From positions 1 through 24,164 of the forward strand of contig CAYTGJ010000063.1 in NCBI GenBank assembly GCA_964437245.1: 24,164 nucleotides of DNA. Reading direction: 5' to 3'. Both the position numbers and the translations under genes were made by a program. The notes under the pieces are model-generated. The model was not told the DNA's origin. It was given only the letters and a program-made list of their open reading frames with translations, and did not search any database. This DNA is from JANYCO01 sp964437245. Its GTDB lineage: Bacteria; Bacteroidota; Bacteroidia; Cytophagales; Cytophagaceae. Each line of letters begins with the position of its first letter. Position 1 is the first letter of the stretch. Of this stretch, positions 15,301 through 22,821 are shown one piece after another.

Positions 15301-17142
15301 TTGAGAGCGACAAGATTGCTTATATTATTCTTTTTTGCGGTAAGCAAAGTATATGCAGCCGATACCCTCACCGTAGTATTGGAAGGAGATAATTATGTTT
15401 TCGGGAATTACTGTGAGATGCTTGAAGACAAAGATGATCATCATAATATTGCGACGGTGCAAAAAGCCGGAGGCTGGCAAAGTCTTAAAAATGTCAAGGC
15501 CTTAAATGTACCAAAGATCAATACCACTTTCTGGATCCGTTTTAGCATCCGCAACGAAGACCCTTATAACATGGCCTGGATGCTTGAGTTTCCTGATGGT
15601 CATAATTCTTTTCTGCAGCTATATCAGATCTCTTCTGAAGGAAAAATAAGAACCTATCCTCCTGTAGGAATGGGAGAGCCTCTGACACGAAGACCTTTCG
15701 ATCATAAGAATTTTTTGTTTGATCTTTCTATTCCAAAAGGAGATACCTATACCTATTATGTAAAAGTCAAGTCAAGGTATTACAGTAGTTTCTGGGCCAG
15801 CCTGCGCAGCACTCGTTACCTGTTTTCCTACATTACCCATGAATATTATTTTCTCGGGATTTTTTACGGCATTTTATTCATCATGTCCATTTATAATCTG
15901 CTGATCTATATTTCTACCCGGGAAAGAATGTACCTGTTTTATGTGTTTTATGTAATTAGTTGCGGGCTGTACACCTTTAGCGAAGATCTTACCGGGTTTC
16001 ATATCTTCTGGCCCGACATTACCTTCTTCAATCATATTCTTTTTGAAAATGCCCCCAACCTGCTGATCCTGACATTTGCCCTTTATTCCATCGAATTTCT
16101 GGAATTGCGGACCCATTATCCGAAAAGCACCACCTGGATCTACATTCTGGTGGTGTTGAATATCCTGCCTTCGGTTGCCTTTTCTTATCTGTTCCCGATC
16201 CAGATCAAAGCGATCCTTTTTATATTACCATTTGCTATTATTTATTTTCTGGCATTACGGTTGTTTTTCAGTAAAAAATATAAACCGGCAAGGTTTTTTA
16301 TCCTTGGTTTTTCTATCATCCTCTGTAGCTTCCTGATCTTCGTATTCCGTACATATGGAATTGTTCCAAGTAATTTGTACACGATCTATATTTTTAATTT
16401 CGGCTTTGTGTTGGAAGTACTTATTTTTTCCTTCGGGCTGGGAGATAAGATCAGAATTATAAAAACGGAAAAAGAACTGAGCCAGCAGAAGATCATCGAA
16501 GTGCTGGAAGAAAAAGAGGTTCTTAAAGATAAGATCAATAAGGAGCTGGAAAATAAAGTAGCGGAACGGACAGAAAAATTAAGACTTCAATCCGAGGAGT
16601 TGGAATTTGCCAATGTACGGTTGAAATTATTGACAGAGGAACTGAATAAAATGAATTCCCAACTGGACCTGGACAACTGGAAATTGAAAAAACAGGTAAA
16701 AGAGGAAACCCGTTCGAGAATTCTGATCGAAAAAGTCTCTTACGATGAATTTTTATCCATTTTCCCGAACGATAACAGTTGTTTGCAATACCTTGAAAAC
16801 CTGAAATGGGAAAAAGGGTATTCCTGTAAAAAATGCGGCTACGATTCGTACAGTAATGGAGAAAAAGCGTTTTCCAGAAAGTGTAATAAATGCAAATACT
16901 CTGAATCCACTACCGCCGGTACCTTGTTTCATTCGATCAAGTTTCCGTTAAACAAAGCTTTTTATATTACCCACGATACATTCAAAGAATCCAATTTTTA
17001 TACCCTGGAAGAGCTTTCTGACATTATAGACCTCCGGAAAGCGACGGTTTGGTCGTTTAGGAAGAAAGTACAGGAGGTGAAAGCCGAAAAGCTGAAAAAA
17101 CGAAAATCGCTTGATTCCTGGGACGATATTATCCTTGATTGA
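15301..17142 (+). CDS. 7TMR-DISM membrane sensor fused to an IS1595-transposase-type zinc ribbon and HTH
   Basis: A 613-residue protein. A signal peptide (1-20) precedes an extracytoplasmic 7TMR-DISMED2-like jelly-roll domain (about 22-170; NTTFWIRFSIRN, MLEFPDGHNSF, YYVKVKS). The 7TMR-DISM seven-helix region follows (about 182-380), then a coiled coil (about 385-475). In most family members the next part is a histidine kinase, GGDEF or guanylate cyclase. Here residues 482-560 instead match the zinc ribbon of IS1595/ISXO2 transposases: FLSIFPNDNSCLQYLENLKW, C509-x2-C512, C528-x2-C531, TTAGTLFHSIKFPL. A helix-turn-helix-like segment follows (about 567-592). No DDE catalytic domain remains. I infer a membrane-tethered DNA-binding receptor. 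The start is TTG at 15301: no in-frame ATG lies upstream, and the first internal Met would lose the signal peptide. Confidence 0.82.
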   Translation: MRATRLLILFFFAVSKVYAADTLTVVLEGDNYVFGNYCEMLEDKDDHHNIATVQKAGGWQSLKNVKALNVPKINTTFWIRFSIRNEDPYNMAWMLEFPDGHNSFLQLYQISSEGKIRTYPPVGMGEPLTRRPFDHKNFLFDLSIPKGDTYTYYVKVKSRYYSSFWASLRSTRYLFSYITHEYYFLGIFYGILFIMSIYNLLIYISTRERMYLFYVFYVISCGLYTFSEDLTGFHIFWPDITFFNHILFENAPNLLILTFALYSIEFLELRTHYPKSTTWIYILVVLNILPSVAFSYLFPIQIKAILFILPFAIIYFLALRLFFSKKYKPARFFILGFSIILCSFLIFVFRTYGIVPSNLYTIYIFNFGFVLEVLIFSFGLGDKIRIIKTEKELSQQKIIEVLEEKEVLKDKINKELENKVAERTEKLRLQSEELEFANVRLKLLTEELNKMNSQLDLDNWKLKKQVKEETRSRILIEKVSYDEFLSIFPNDNSCLQYLENLKWEKGYSCKKCGYDSYSNGEKAFSRKCNKCKYSESTTAGTLFHSIKFPLNKAFYITHDTFKESNFYTLEELSDIIDLRKATVWSFRKKVQEVKAEKLKKRKSLDSWDDIILD

Positions 17143-17529
17143 TATCTGATCAATACCTGCTTTTTTGAGATTTTTTCTGACAGGGCATTTTCGTGTAACA
17201 TTGGTATCCTAAATTCATCAATTTCCCCTTTTTGAACATTTTAGACAGATTTTGTGGCGTAATAAATCCACTCCTTAAGGAGGGCTTTTGTTAATTTTTT
17301 GTAAAAAAAAAGAGTAGGGAAATAGCCGTTTATGACCATTATCTTTTATACTTAGTTAAGTGAAGAAAAAACTTAATAAAACACAATAAGTTATGTGCCC
17401 AAAAGAGCTACTTATTGTAAGAAGGTAAATAAGGGACGAAGCTTTTCCCTTATTCAACTATAAGAGATTGTTTTTCGAACACTATGGAACAAGAATTAAT
17501 GCAAAAAATTAATTGAACTTAAACCTACG
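17143..17529. promoter_or_regulatory. Probable control region and leader of the protease gene
   Basis: This 387-bp gap holds no gene. It contains a perfect 12-bp palindrome CTCCTTAAGGAG (17271-17282), a possible operator. Two inverted repeats close to the gene would fold in the leader: 17383-17391 with 17410-17418, and 17428-17436 with 17446-17454. A promoter-like TATCTTTT lies at 17340-17347 without a TTG partner. Function is inferred from position only. Confidence 0.45.
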
Positions 17530-20457
17530 ATGAAAATGAGAAATCTGTACAAGTTATGCCTCGGCACCTTCTTTATGATGAGCATGAGCTATGCCGCTTT
17601 TGCTCAGAAAACAGATCCTGAAACAAAGCTTGGAAATGTAAAATCCCTGCTGAATACTCTTCAGGAACAAGCAGCTCCTTCCAAACCCAATCAAAAAAAT
17701 ACGAAACCTGAGTTTAAGCTCCAGGTAGCCGAAAATAAATTTCTGGACGCTAAGATTAATTTCCAGAAATCTGAAAATACCGCAAGCCAGTCTGTGATGG
17801 GCGAAGTGACCGGAACACATTCCGGTAGTTTCTATATCAAGGTGGAAGAGAATATCCTGGAAGGAAATATTGTTCTTAAAGAAGAGAAAAAAGCCTATAA
17901 ATATTTTTCAGACGGAGCAGGAAATGCCTATGTGAAAGAAGTAGACATCGACGGAGTCCTCTGTATTGACTTTGAGCACGGATCGTCTCCGGTGACACAG
18001 CCGTCAGAACCTGCCGGAGCACAGGCTGCTCAGATCGGCCAGGCCCTGCTGAACCTGCAGAGTTTTCCCGGTGCAGCAGGGTGTGTCCTGCTTGATTTTG
18101 ATGGACATAATATGCCTGCCGGCAACCTATGGAACAATGGAAATGCGATCAATGCCGCACATTCCGGCATGAGCGATGCCGCAGTGCAGGAACACTGGGA
18201 AGTAGTAAGCGAGGATTTTCGTCCTTTTAACCTGAACGTTACAACCAGCGAATCAGTATTTAATTCTTATCCAAGAAACAGAAGAATGAGATGTGTGATC
18301 ACTCCTACTAATACTGCTGCTCCGGGAGCAGGAGGAGTAGCCTACATAGGATCGTTTAACTGGAACAATGATGTCCCTTGCTGGGTATTTATCACCAGTG
18401 GAAAATCCGGTGGAGAAGCTTCTTCGCATGAGATCGGTCATACCTTTGGCCTTTGGCACGATGGAAGAGAAAATCCTGATGAAGGATATTTTTCAGGACA
18501 CGGCGATTGGGCTCCTATCATGGGAGTGGGGTATTATAGAAATGTCACACAATGGAGCAGAGGCGAATACAACAGATCCAACAATAAAGAAGACGATCTT
18601 TCGATCATCTCAAGTACTACCTATGGAGTAGGCTACAGAGCGGACGATTATGGTAATACTATTTCAAGTGCGGGAAACCTCGTATACGATGCGAATGGAA
18701 ATGTTTCGTCTTCTCAGAACAGAGGAATTATAGAACGTACTACCGACCTTGATTTTTTTGCCTTCAATACTTCCGGCGGAAATATCACCTTGAATGTGAA
18801 TACCGTGTCCCGCCATGGCAACCTCGATATTTTAGTAAGATTATACAATTCTTCCGGGGCACAGATCGGAGCCTTCAATCCTCCCGGACTTAATGCCATC
18901 GTTACAGCCAACCTTGGTGCAGGCAGGTATTATATTTCAGTAGATGGTACCGGTGCCGGCAATCCGGCCACCGATGGTTATTCGGACTATGCTTCCCTCG
19001 GAAGTTATTTCATCTCAGGAAATATCCCTCCGGTGGTAGCGTCTGGCAATGCAGTGGCTACTTTTTATAAAGACTGTAATTATGGAGGATATGCCGTAGG
19101 ACTGGAAGAAGGTTCGTATACAGTCACTCAGTTGCAGGCAAGAGGAATTCAGAACGATGATATCTCTTCGCTGAAAGTGAGATTAGGCTACAGAGTGTTT
19201 GTATACCTCGATAATAATTTCTTAGGAGGTTCTAAATCCTTTATTGCAGATGATGCTTGTCTGGTAGACGATGGTTTCAACGATCTGATCTCTTCCGTAA
19301 GAATCGTTTCGGATGGAGTAACCAACCTGGCAGGAACCTACAAACTTCAGAACCGTCACAGCAGCCTTTTCCTTGATGTGAACAGTGCCAGTACATCCGA
19401 CGGTGCAAGAGTACAGCAGTGGACCGGCAATTCCTGTGCTTGTCAGAACTTTGTACTAAGCCATCTGGGAAGCGGAATATACCGTATCCTGGCAGAGCAC
19501 AGCGGAAAGTCACTGGATGTATCCGGACCTAGCACTGCCGATGGCACACCGATCGTTCAGTGGTCTTATGCCTCAGGAAGCAATCAGCAGTTCAGGATCG
19601 TAGCAGCGGGAGATGGCTTCTATAAGCTGATCCCGCAAAACAGCCACAAGATCCTTGAGATAGCGGGACGGAGTACACAAACAGGCGCAATCGCCCAGCA
19701 ATGGACTGATAACGGACAGACGAGCGGACATTGGAAACTCGTACCGGTTGTAGTGACTCCTCCGGCCTTTACTACAACAATCCAGGCGGAAAATTACAGC
19801 GCTATGTCAGGGGTACAGACCGAACCTACCACGGATACCGGAGGAGGACAAAATGTAGGTTATGTTGACAACGGTGACTGGATGGCATACAACAGCATTA
19901 ATTTCCCTTCTACGGGTACCTATAAAGTGGAATACAGAGTAGCCAGTGTAGGAGGAGGACGAATATCGCTCGACCTGAACGCCGGATCAATCGTACTCGG
20001 AGCATTGAATGTTCCTAATACCGGAGGATGGCAAAACTGGACGACTATTTCTCACAACGTGAATGTGAATGCAGGAACCTATAATCTGGGGATATTTGCA
20101 GAACTCGGAGGATGGAACCTCAACTGGATCCGCATCACCCGTGTAGCCAATGCAAGTGCCGCAGTAGCCATCGCAGCAGAAGCAGAAAGTGCAGATGCCT
20201 CCGTGAATTATGGAACAGCCGGTGCTGCAAAACTGGAACTGTATCCAAACCCGGTAGAGCATGAACTTACGTTACTCACCAATTATGATCTGTCCGGTGC
20301 TTATCTGAAGATCTTTGATGCCTCCGGTACAGTAGTAATGGAATCTTCCAATCCTGCTGCATTTGTTAATGTCAGCGAGCTGGGACAAGGAATTTTTACT
20401 CTTATGCTGATCACGAAAGATAATTCAAAAGTTATTCAGCGTTTTGCCAAACAATAA
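17530..20457 (+). CDS. Secreted metzincin metalloprotease with PPC, beta/gamma-crystallin, ricin-type lectin, CBM6 and T9SS domains
   Basis: A 975-residue protein with a signal peptide ending at FAQ (residue 26) and a propeptide-like region (about 27-180). The reprolysin-like catalytic domain (about 183-370) carries the zinc site HEIGHTFGLWH (H300, E301, H304, H310) and a likely Met-turn at M331. Then come a pre-peptidase C-terminal domain (about 400-497) and a beta/gamma-crystallin domain (509-593) with two calcium motifs (NDDISS 542-547, NDLISS 584-589). A three-lobed ricin-B/CBM13 lectin (about 600-738; VQQW, VQW, AQQW) and a CBM6 module (about 748-873) follow. It ends in a T9SS sorting domain (about 903-975, LYPNPVEHEL). 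It is a surface or released endopeptidase with several sugar-binding modules, suited to glycoprotein in a polysaccharide matrix. It heads the run of three similar enzymes. Confidence 0.88.
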   Translation: MKMRNLYKLCLGTFFMMSMSYAAFAQKTDPETKLGNVKSLLNTLQEQAAPSKPNQKNTKPEFKLQVAENKFLDAKINFQKSENTASQSVMGEVTGTHSGSFYIKVEENILEGNIVLKEEKKAYKYFSDGAGNAYVKEVDIDGVLCIDFEHGSSPVTQPSEPAGAQAAQIGQALLNLQSFPGAAGCVLLDFDGHNMPAGNLWNNGNAINAAHSGMSDAAVQEHWEVVSEDFRPFNLNVTTSESVFNSYPRNRRMRCVITPTNTAAPGAGGVAYIGSFNWNNDVPCWVFITSGKSGGEASSHEIGHTFGLWHDGRENPDEGYFSGHGDWAPIMGVGYYRNVTQWSRGEYNRSNNKEDDLSIISSTTYGVGYRADDYGNTISSAGNLVYDANGNVSSSQNRGIIERTTDLDFFAFNTSGGNITLNVNTVSRHGNLDILVRLYNSSGAQIGAFNPPGLNAIVTANLGAGRYYISVDGTGAGNPATDGYSDYASLGSYFISGNIPPVVASGNAVATFYKDCNYGGYAVGLEEGSYTVTQLQARGIQNDDISSLKVRLGYRVFVYLDNNFLGGSKSFIADDACLVDDGFNDLISSVRIVSDGVTNLAGTYKLQNRHSSLFLDVNSASTSDGARVQQWTGNSCACQNFVLSHLGSGIYRILAEHSGKSLDVSGPSTADGTPIVQWSYASGSNQQFRIVAAGDGFYKLIPQNSHKILEIAGRSTQTGAIAQQWTDNGQTSGHWKLVPVVVTPPAFTTTIQAENYSAMSGVQTEPTTDTGGGQNVGYVDNGDWMAYNSINFPSTGTYKVEYRVASVGGGRISLDLNAGSIVLGALNVPNTGGWQNWTTISHNVNVNAGTYNLGIFAELGGWNLNWIRITRVANASAAVAIAAEAESADASVNYGTAGAAKLELYPNPVEHELTLLTNYDLSGAYLKIFDASGTVVMESSNPAAFVNVSELGQGIFTLMLITKDNSKVIQRFAKQ
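19054..20148 (+). repeat. Crystallin + CBM6 cassette, copy 1 (in the protease gene)
   Basis: The crystallin part is 19054-19308 and the CBM6 part 19771-20148, with the ricin-type lectin inserted between them. The CBM6 DNA shares a 30-base exact match with copy 2 (19930-19959 with 21973-22002). Confidence 0.8.
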
Positions 20458-20465
20458 TAAATACT

Positions 20466-20505
20466 ACTCTCCGGAGAGATCCACCAGTCTTTCCGGGGAG
20501 TTTTT
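20466..20505 (+). terminator. Rho-independent terminator after the protease gene
   Basis: A 14-bp stem with two G-T pairs (20466-20479 with 20488-20501) around an 8-base loop, followed by TTTTT (20501-20505). Confidence 0.85.
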
Positions 20506-20592
20506 ACAAATGAAACTTAACGAATACAACTAAGAATACGATTACTGACTAAACAAGCAGATTACTTATTTCATTAAAACAAATTACACTCT

Positions 20593-22485
20593 ATGAAATC
20601 AACACTATTAATGTTCAGATCAGCGATAATGCTGATACTCGCTTTGAGCATAAGCATTTCTTTGCATGCTCAGTTTAGGGTAGTCGGATATGCTCCTTCC
20701 TGGAGTCAGGTTTCGATCCAGTATTCCAAACTTACACACATCAACTATTCCTTTGCCTTACCGCAATACGGAGGAAGACTAAAGCCGATCGAAAACCCCG
20801 GCTATCTTCAAACCATCGTAGCCAATGCACATGCCAACGGTGCAAAGGTATATATTGCCATTGGAGGATGGAGCGATAACGGAGTGCCGCTTGATCCGGT
20901 TTTTGAATCAATAGCAGCAAATGCGGGAGCAAGAGCCAATTTTATAAACGATGCACTTTACCTGGTAAATACTTATAACCTGGATGGAGTGGACATCGAC
21001 TGGGAATATCCGGATGCGGGCGCTTCGTCTAATAACTTCACCACATTGATGCGTGAACTGAGCAATGTGTTAAGACCAAGAGGAAAAGGACTTAGCTTCG
21101 CAGTCCCTTGTGACAGCTACAACGCTTCCGGTATTTCTTCTGCCGTGTTTCAGTACGTTGACTTTGTAAACATCATGGCTTACGACGGAGGCGGATCGCA
21201 TCATTCTACGTACCAGTTTGCCGTAGACGGTCTGAATCTTTTCAAGTCAAAAGGATGCCCTGCTAGCAAATGCGTAGTCGGAGTACCGTTTTATGCAAGA
21301 CCAAGCTGGAGATCTTATGCAGAACTGTTGTCAGCAGGAGCCAATCCTAATTCAGATTGGTTCGGAAGCGATGGATACAACGGGATTCCTACCATCAAAC
21401 AAAAGACACAGATGGCCCTGAACAACGCTGGTGGAATTATGATCTGGGCATTGTCTCATGATGTACAAGGTTCTAACTCTCTGCTGAGTGCTATTCATGA
21501 CGTGGTAAGAGCTAATAACAATAATAATAACAACGGAGTAGCAACATTCTACAAAGATTGTAACTATGGAGGATCTGCCGTGAATCTTCCCGTAGGAAAT
21601 TATAATCTGGCAGCCTTGAATGCCAGAGGTATTTTAAACGATGATATCTCTTCCATACGTGTAAACTCAGGATATGAAGTACAACTGTTCTGGGATGATA
21701 ATTTCTCCGGTGCTTCGCTGGTAGTAGGCAGTAATAACTCCTGCCTGGTTGCCAACGGCTGGAATGATAAGGCTTCTTCGCTGAGAGTGAGAGCAGCCGG
21801 ATCTTCCGGATTTACAACTACCATTCAGGCTGAAAATTTCAATGCCATGTTTGGAGTACAGGTAGAAGGTACGACCGATGCCGGAGGAGGATCAAATGTA
21901 GGATATATTGACAACGGAGATTGGATGGCTTATTATAATGTCAACTTCCCATCTTCAGGATCCTATAGAGTAGAATACAGAGTAGCCAGTGTAGGAGGAG
22001 GAAGATTGTCTCTTGATCTGAACGCCGGATCTATTCAGTTGGGTGCTGTAAATGTCCCTAATACAGGAGGCTGGCAAAACTGGACCACTGTTTCGCATAC
22101 TGTAAATATCAACGCTGGTACCTATAATGTAGGGATCTATGCGCAGCAGGGTGGCTGGAACATCAACTGGTTCAGAATTACAAAAGTGAACAATACCCGG
22201 ACAGACCTGTCGGACGAGGGAGACATAGAGTTCATTACCTCTGAATACGATCCGGAGAAAAATTTCCAACTGGCTCCTAACCCTGTACAAAATGAGCTCA
22301 GAATAAAAGCGCCGTTTAATACAGACGGTGGAAACGTACAGATCATTAGTGAAAAAGGAATGGAAGTGTTCAATGGTACTCTGGACAACGGTACAGTTGA
22401 TGTAGCTGGTATCGCAGCTGGTACCTATCTGTTTGTGTATACAAGAGACGGGAATAAAATAGTAAAGCGATTTATTAAGCAGTAA
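20593..22485 (+). CDS. Secreted GH18 chitinase with beta/gamma-crystallin, CBM6 and T9SS domains
   Basis: A 630-residue protein with a signal peptide ending about residue 27 (LHAQ) and a glycoside hydrolase family 18 barrel (about 28-306). The catalytic motif DGVDIDWEYP (131-140) has E138 as the acid and D134/D136 as helpers. SxGG is represented by IAIGGW (88-93), and the downstream MAYD is at 195-198. A linker of seven Asn (308-314) leads to a beta/gamma-crystallin domain (316-401) with two calcium motifs (NDDISS 349-354, NDKASS 391-396), a CBM6 module (407-532) and a T9SS sorting domain (about 555-630, LAPNPVQNEL). GH18 enzymes cleave beta-1,4-linked N-acetylglucosamine, so chitin is the likely substrate. 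A related endo-N-acetylglucosaminidase activity cannot be excluded. Confidence 0.88.
   Translation: MKSTLLMFRSAIMLILALSISISLHAQFRVVGYAPSWSQVSIQYSKLTHINYSFALPQYGGRLKPIENPGYLQTIVANAHANGAKVYIAIGGWSDNGVPLDPVFESIAANAGARANFINDALYLVNTYNLDGVDIDWEYPDAGASSNNFTTLMRELSNVLRPRGKGLSFAVPCDSYNASGISSAVFQYVDFVNIMAYDGGGSHHSTYQFAVDGLNLFKSKGCPASKCVVGVPFYARPSWRSYAELLSAGANPNSDWFGSDGYNGIPTIKQKTQMALNNAGGIMIWALSHDVQGSNSLLSAIHDVVRANNNNNNNGVATFYKDCNYGGSAVNLPVGNYNLAALNARGILNDDISSIRVNSGYEVQLFWDDNFSGASLVVGSNNSCLVANGWNDKASSLRVRAAGSSGFTTTIQAENFNAMFGVQVEGTTDAGGGSNVGYIDNGDWMAYYNVNFPSSGSYRVEYRVASVGGGRLSLDLNAGSIQLGAVNVPNTGGWQNWTTVSHTVNINAGTYNVGIYAQQGGWNINWFRITKVNNTRTDLSDEGDIEFITSEYDPEKNFQLAPNPVQNELRIKAPFNTDGGNVQIISEKGMEVFNGTLDNGTVDVAGIAAGTYLFVYTRDGNKIVKRFIKQ
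21514..21534 (+). repeat. AAY trinucleotide run encoding a poly-Asn linker
   Basis: Seven AAT/AAC codons in a row give the linker between the GH18 barrel and the crystallin domain. Such trinucleotide runs can change copy number by slippage without breaking the frame. Confidence 0.8.
21538..22188 (+). repeat. Crystallin + CBM6 cassette, copy 2 (in the chitinase gene)
   Basis: The crystallin (21538-21795) and CBM6 (21811-22188) are directly joined. Closely similar to copy 3 in both protein and DNA. Confidence 0.85.
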
Positions 22486-22821
22486 TCACCGGAGGCCTCA
22501 TGAGTCTTCTTATGAGGCCTCTTAAAATACCTGTTCAATGGAAGTCCGGAAATTTTTCCGCTTGTGGCAGAAAGAATACATACGGATACTGGGCTATCTC
22601 CTGGTCTTACTGTATTGGGGACTTCAGTTTTCCAAAACCTTTCCGGAAAATCCCCGGGGGAATGTGGTAACCAGTACTGTGGATAGTACAACTTCCGGAG
22701 CTGTAGTAGAGGTACTGTCGCATCACAAAATATACTGAAAGTAACTTGACCGGAGTTGTTGCAGAATTCAGAATAGGTCAACAGAGATCAAAAAAGAAAA
22801 TCAAACTATAAACTTATAATT
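22486..22821. other. Intergenic region between the chitinase and GH16 genes
   Basis: It holds the hairpin at 22492-22521 and a 66-codon open frame at 22538-22738 with one hydrophobic stretch (about residues 14-32). That frame has no recognisable family or start signal and is more likely chance than gene. No clear promoter is seen for the GH16 gene. Confidence 0.5.
22492..22521 (+). terminator. Hairpin terminator after the chitinase gene
   Basis: A 13-bp stem with one G-T pair (22492-22504 with 22509-22521) and a 4-base loop, six bases after the stop codon. The T-run is short, so termination may be partial. Confidence 0.65.

Noticed and set aside
16741..17142. Zinc ribbon at the end of the sensor as a separate inserted transposase gene
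   Set aside because: The frame and coiled coil run through without a break, there are no inverted repeats or target duplications visible, and the catalytic domain is absent, so a stable fusion is the better reading.
22538..22738. Plus-strand open frame of 66 codons with one hydrophobic stretch
   Set aside because: No recognisable family, no ribosome-binding or promoter signal. It could be real but the sequence alone does not support it.
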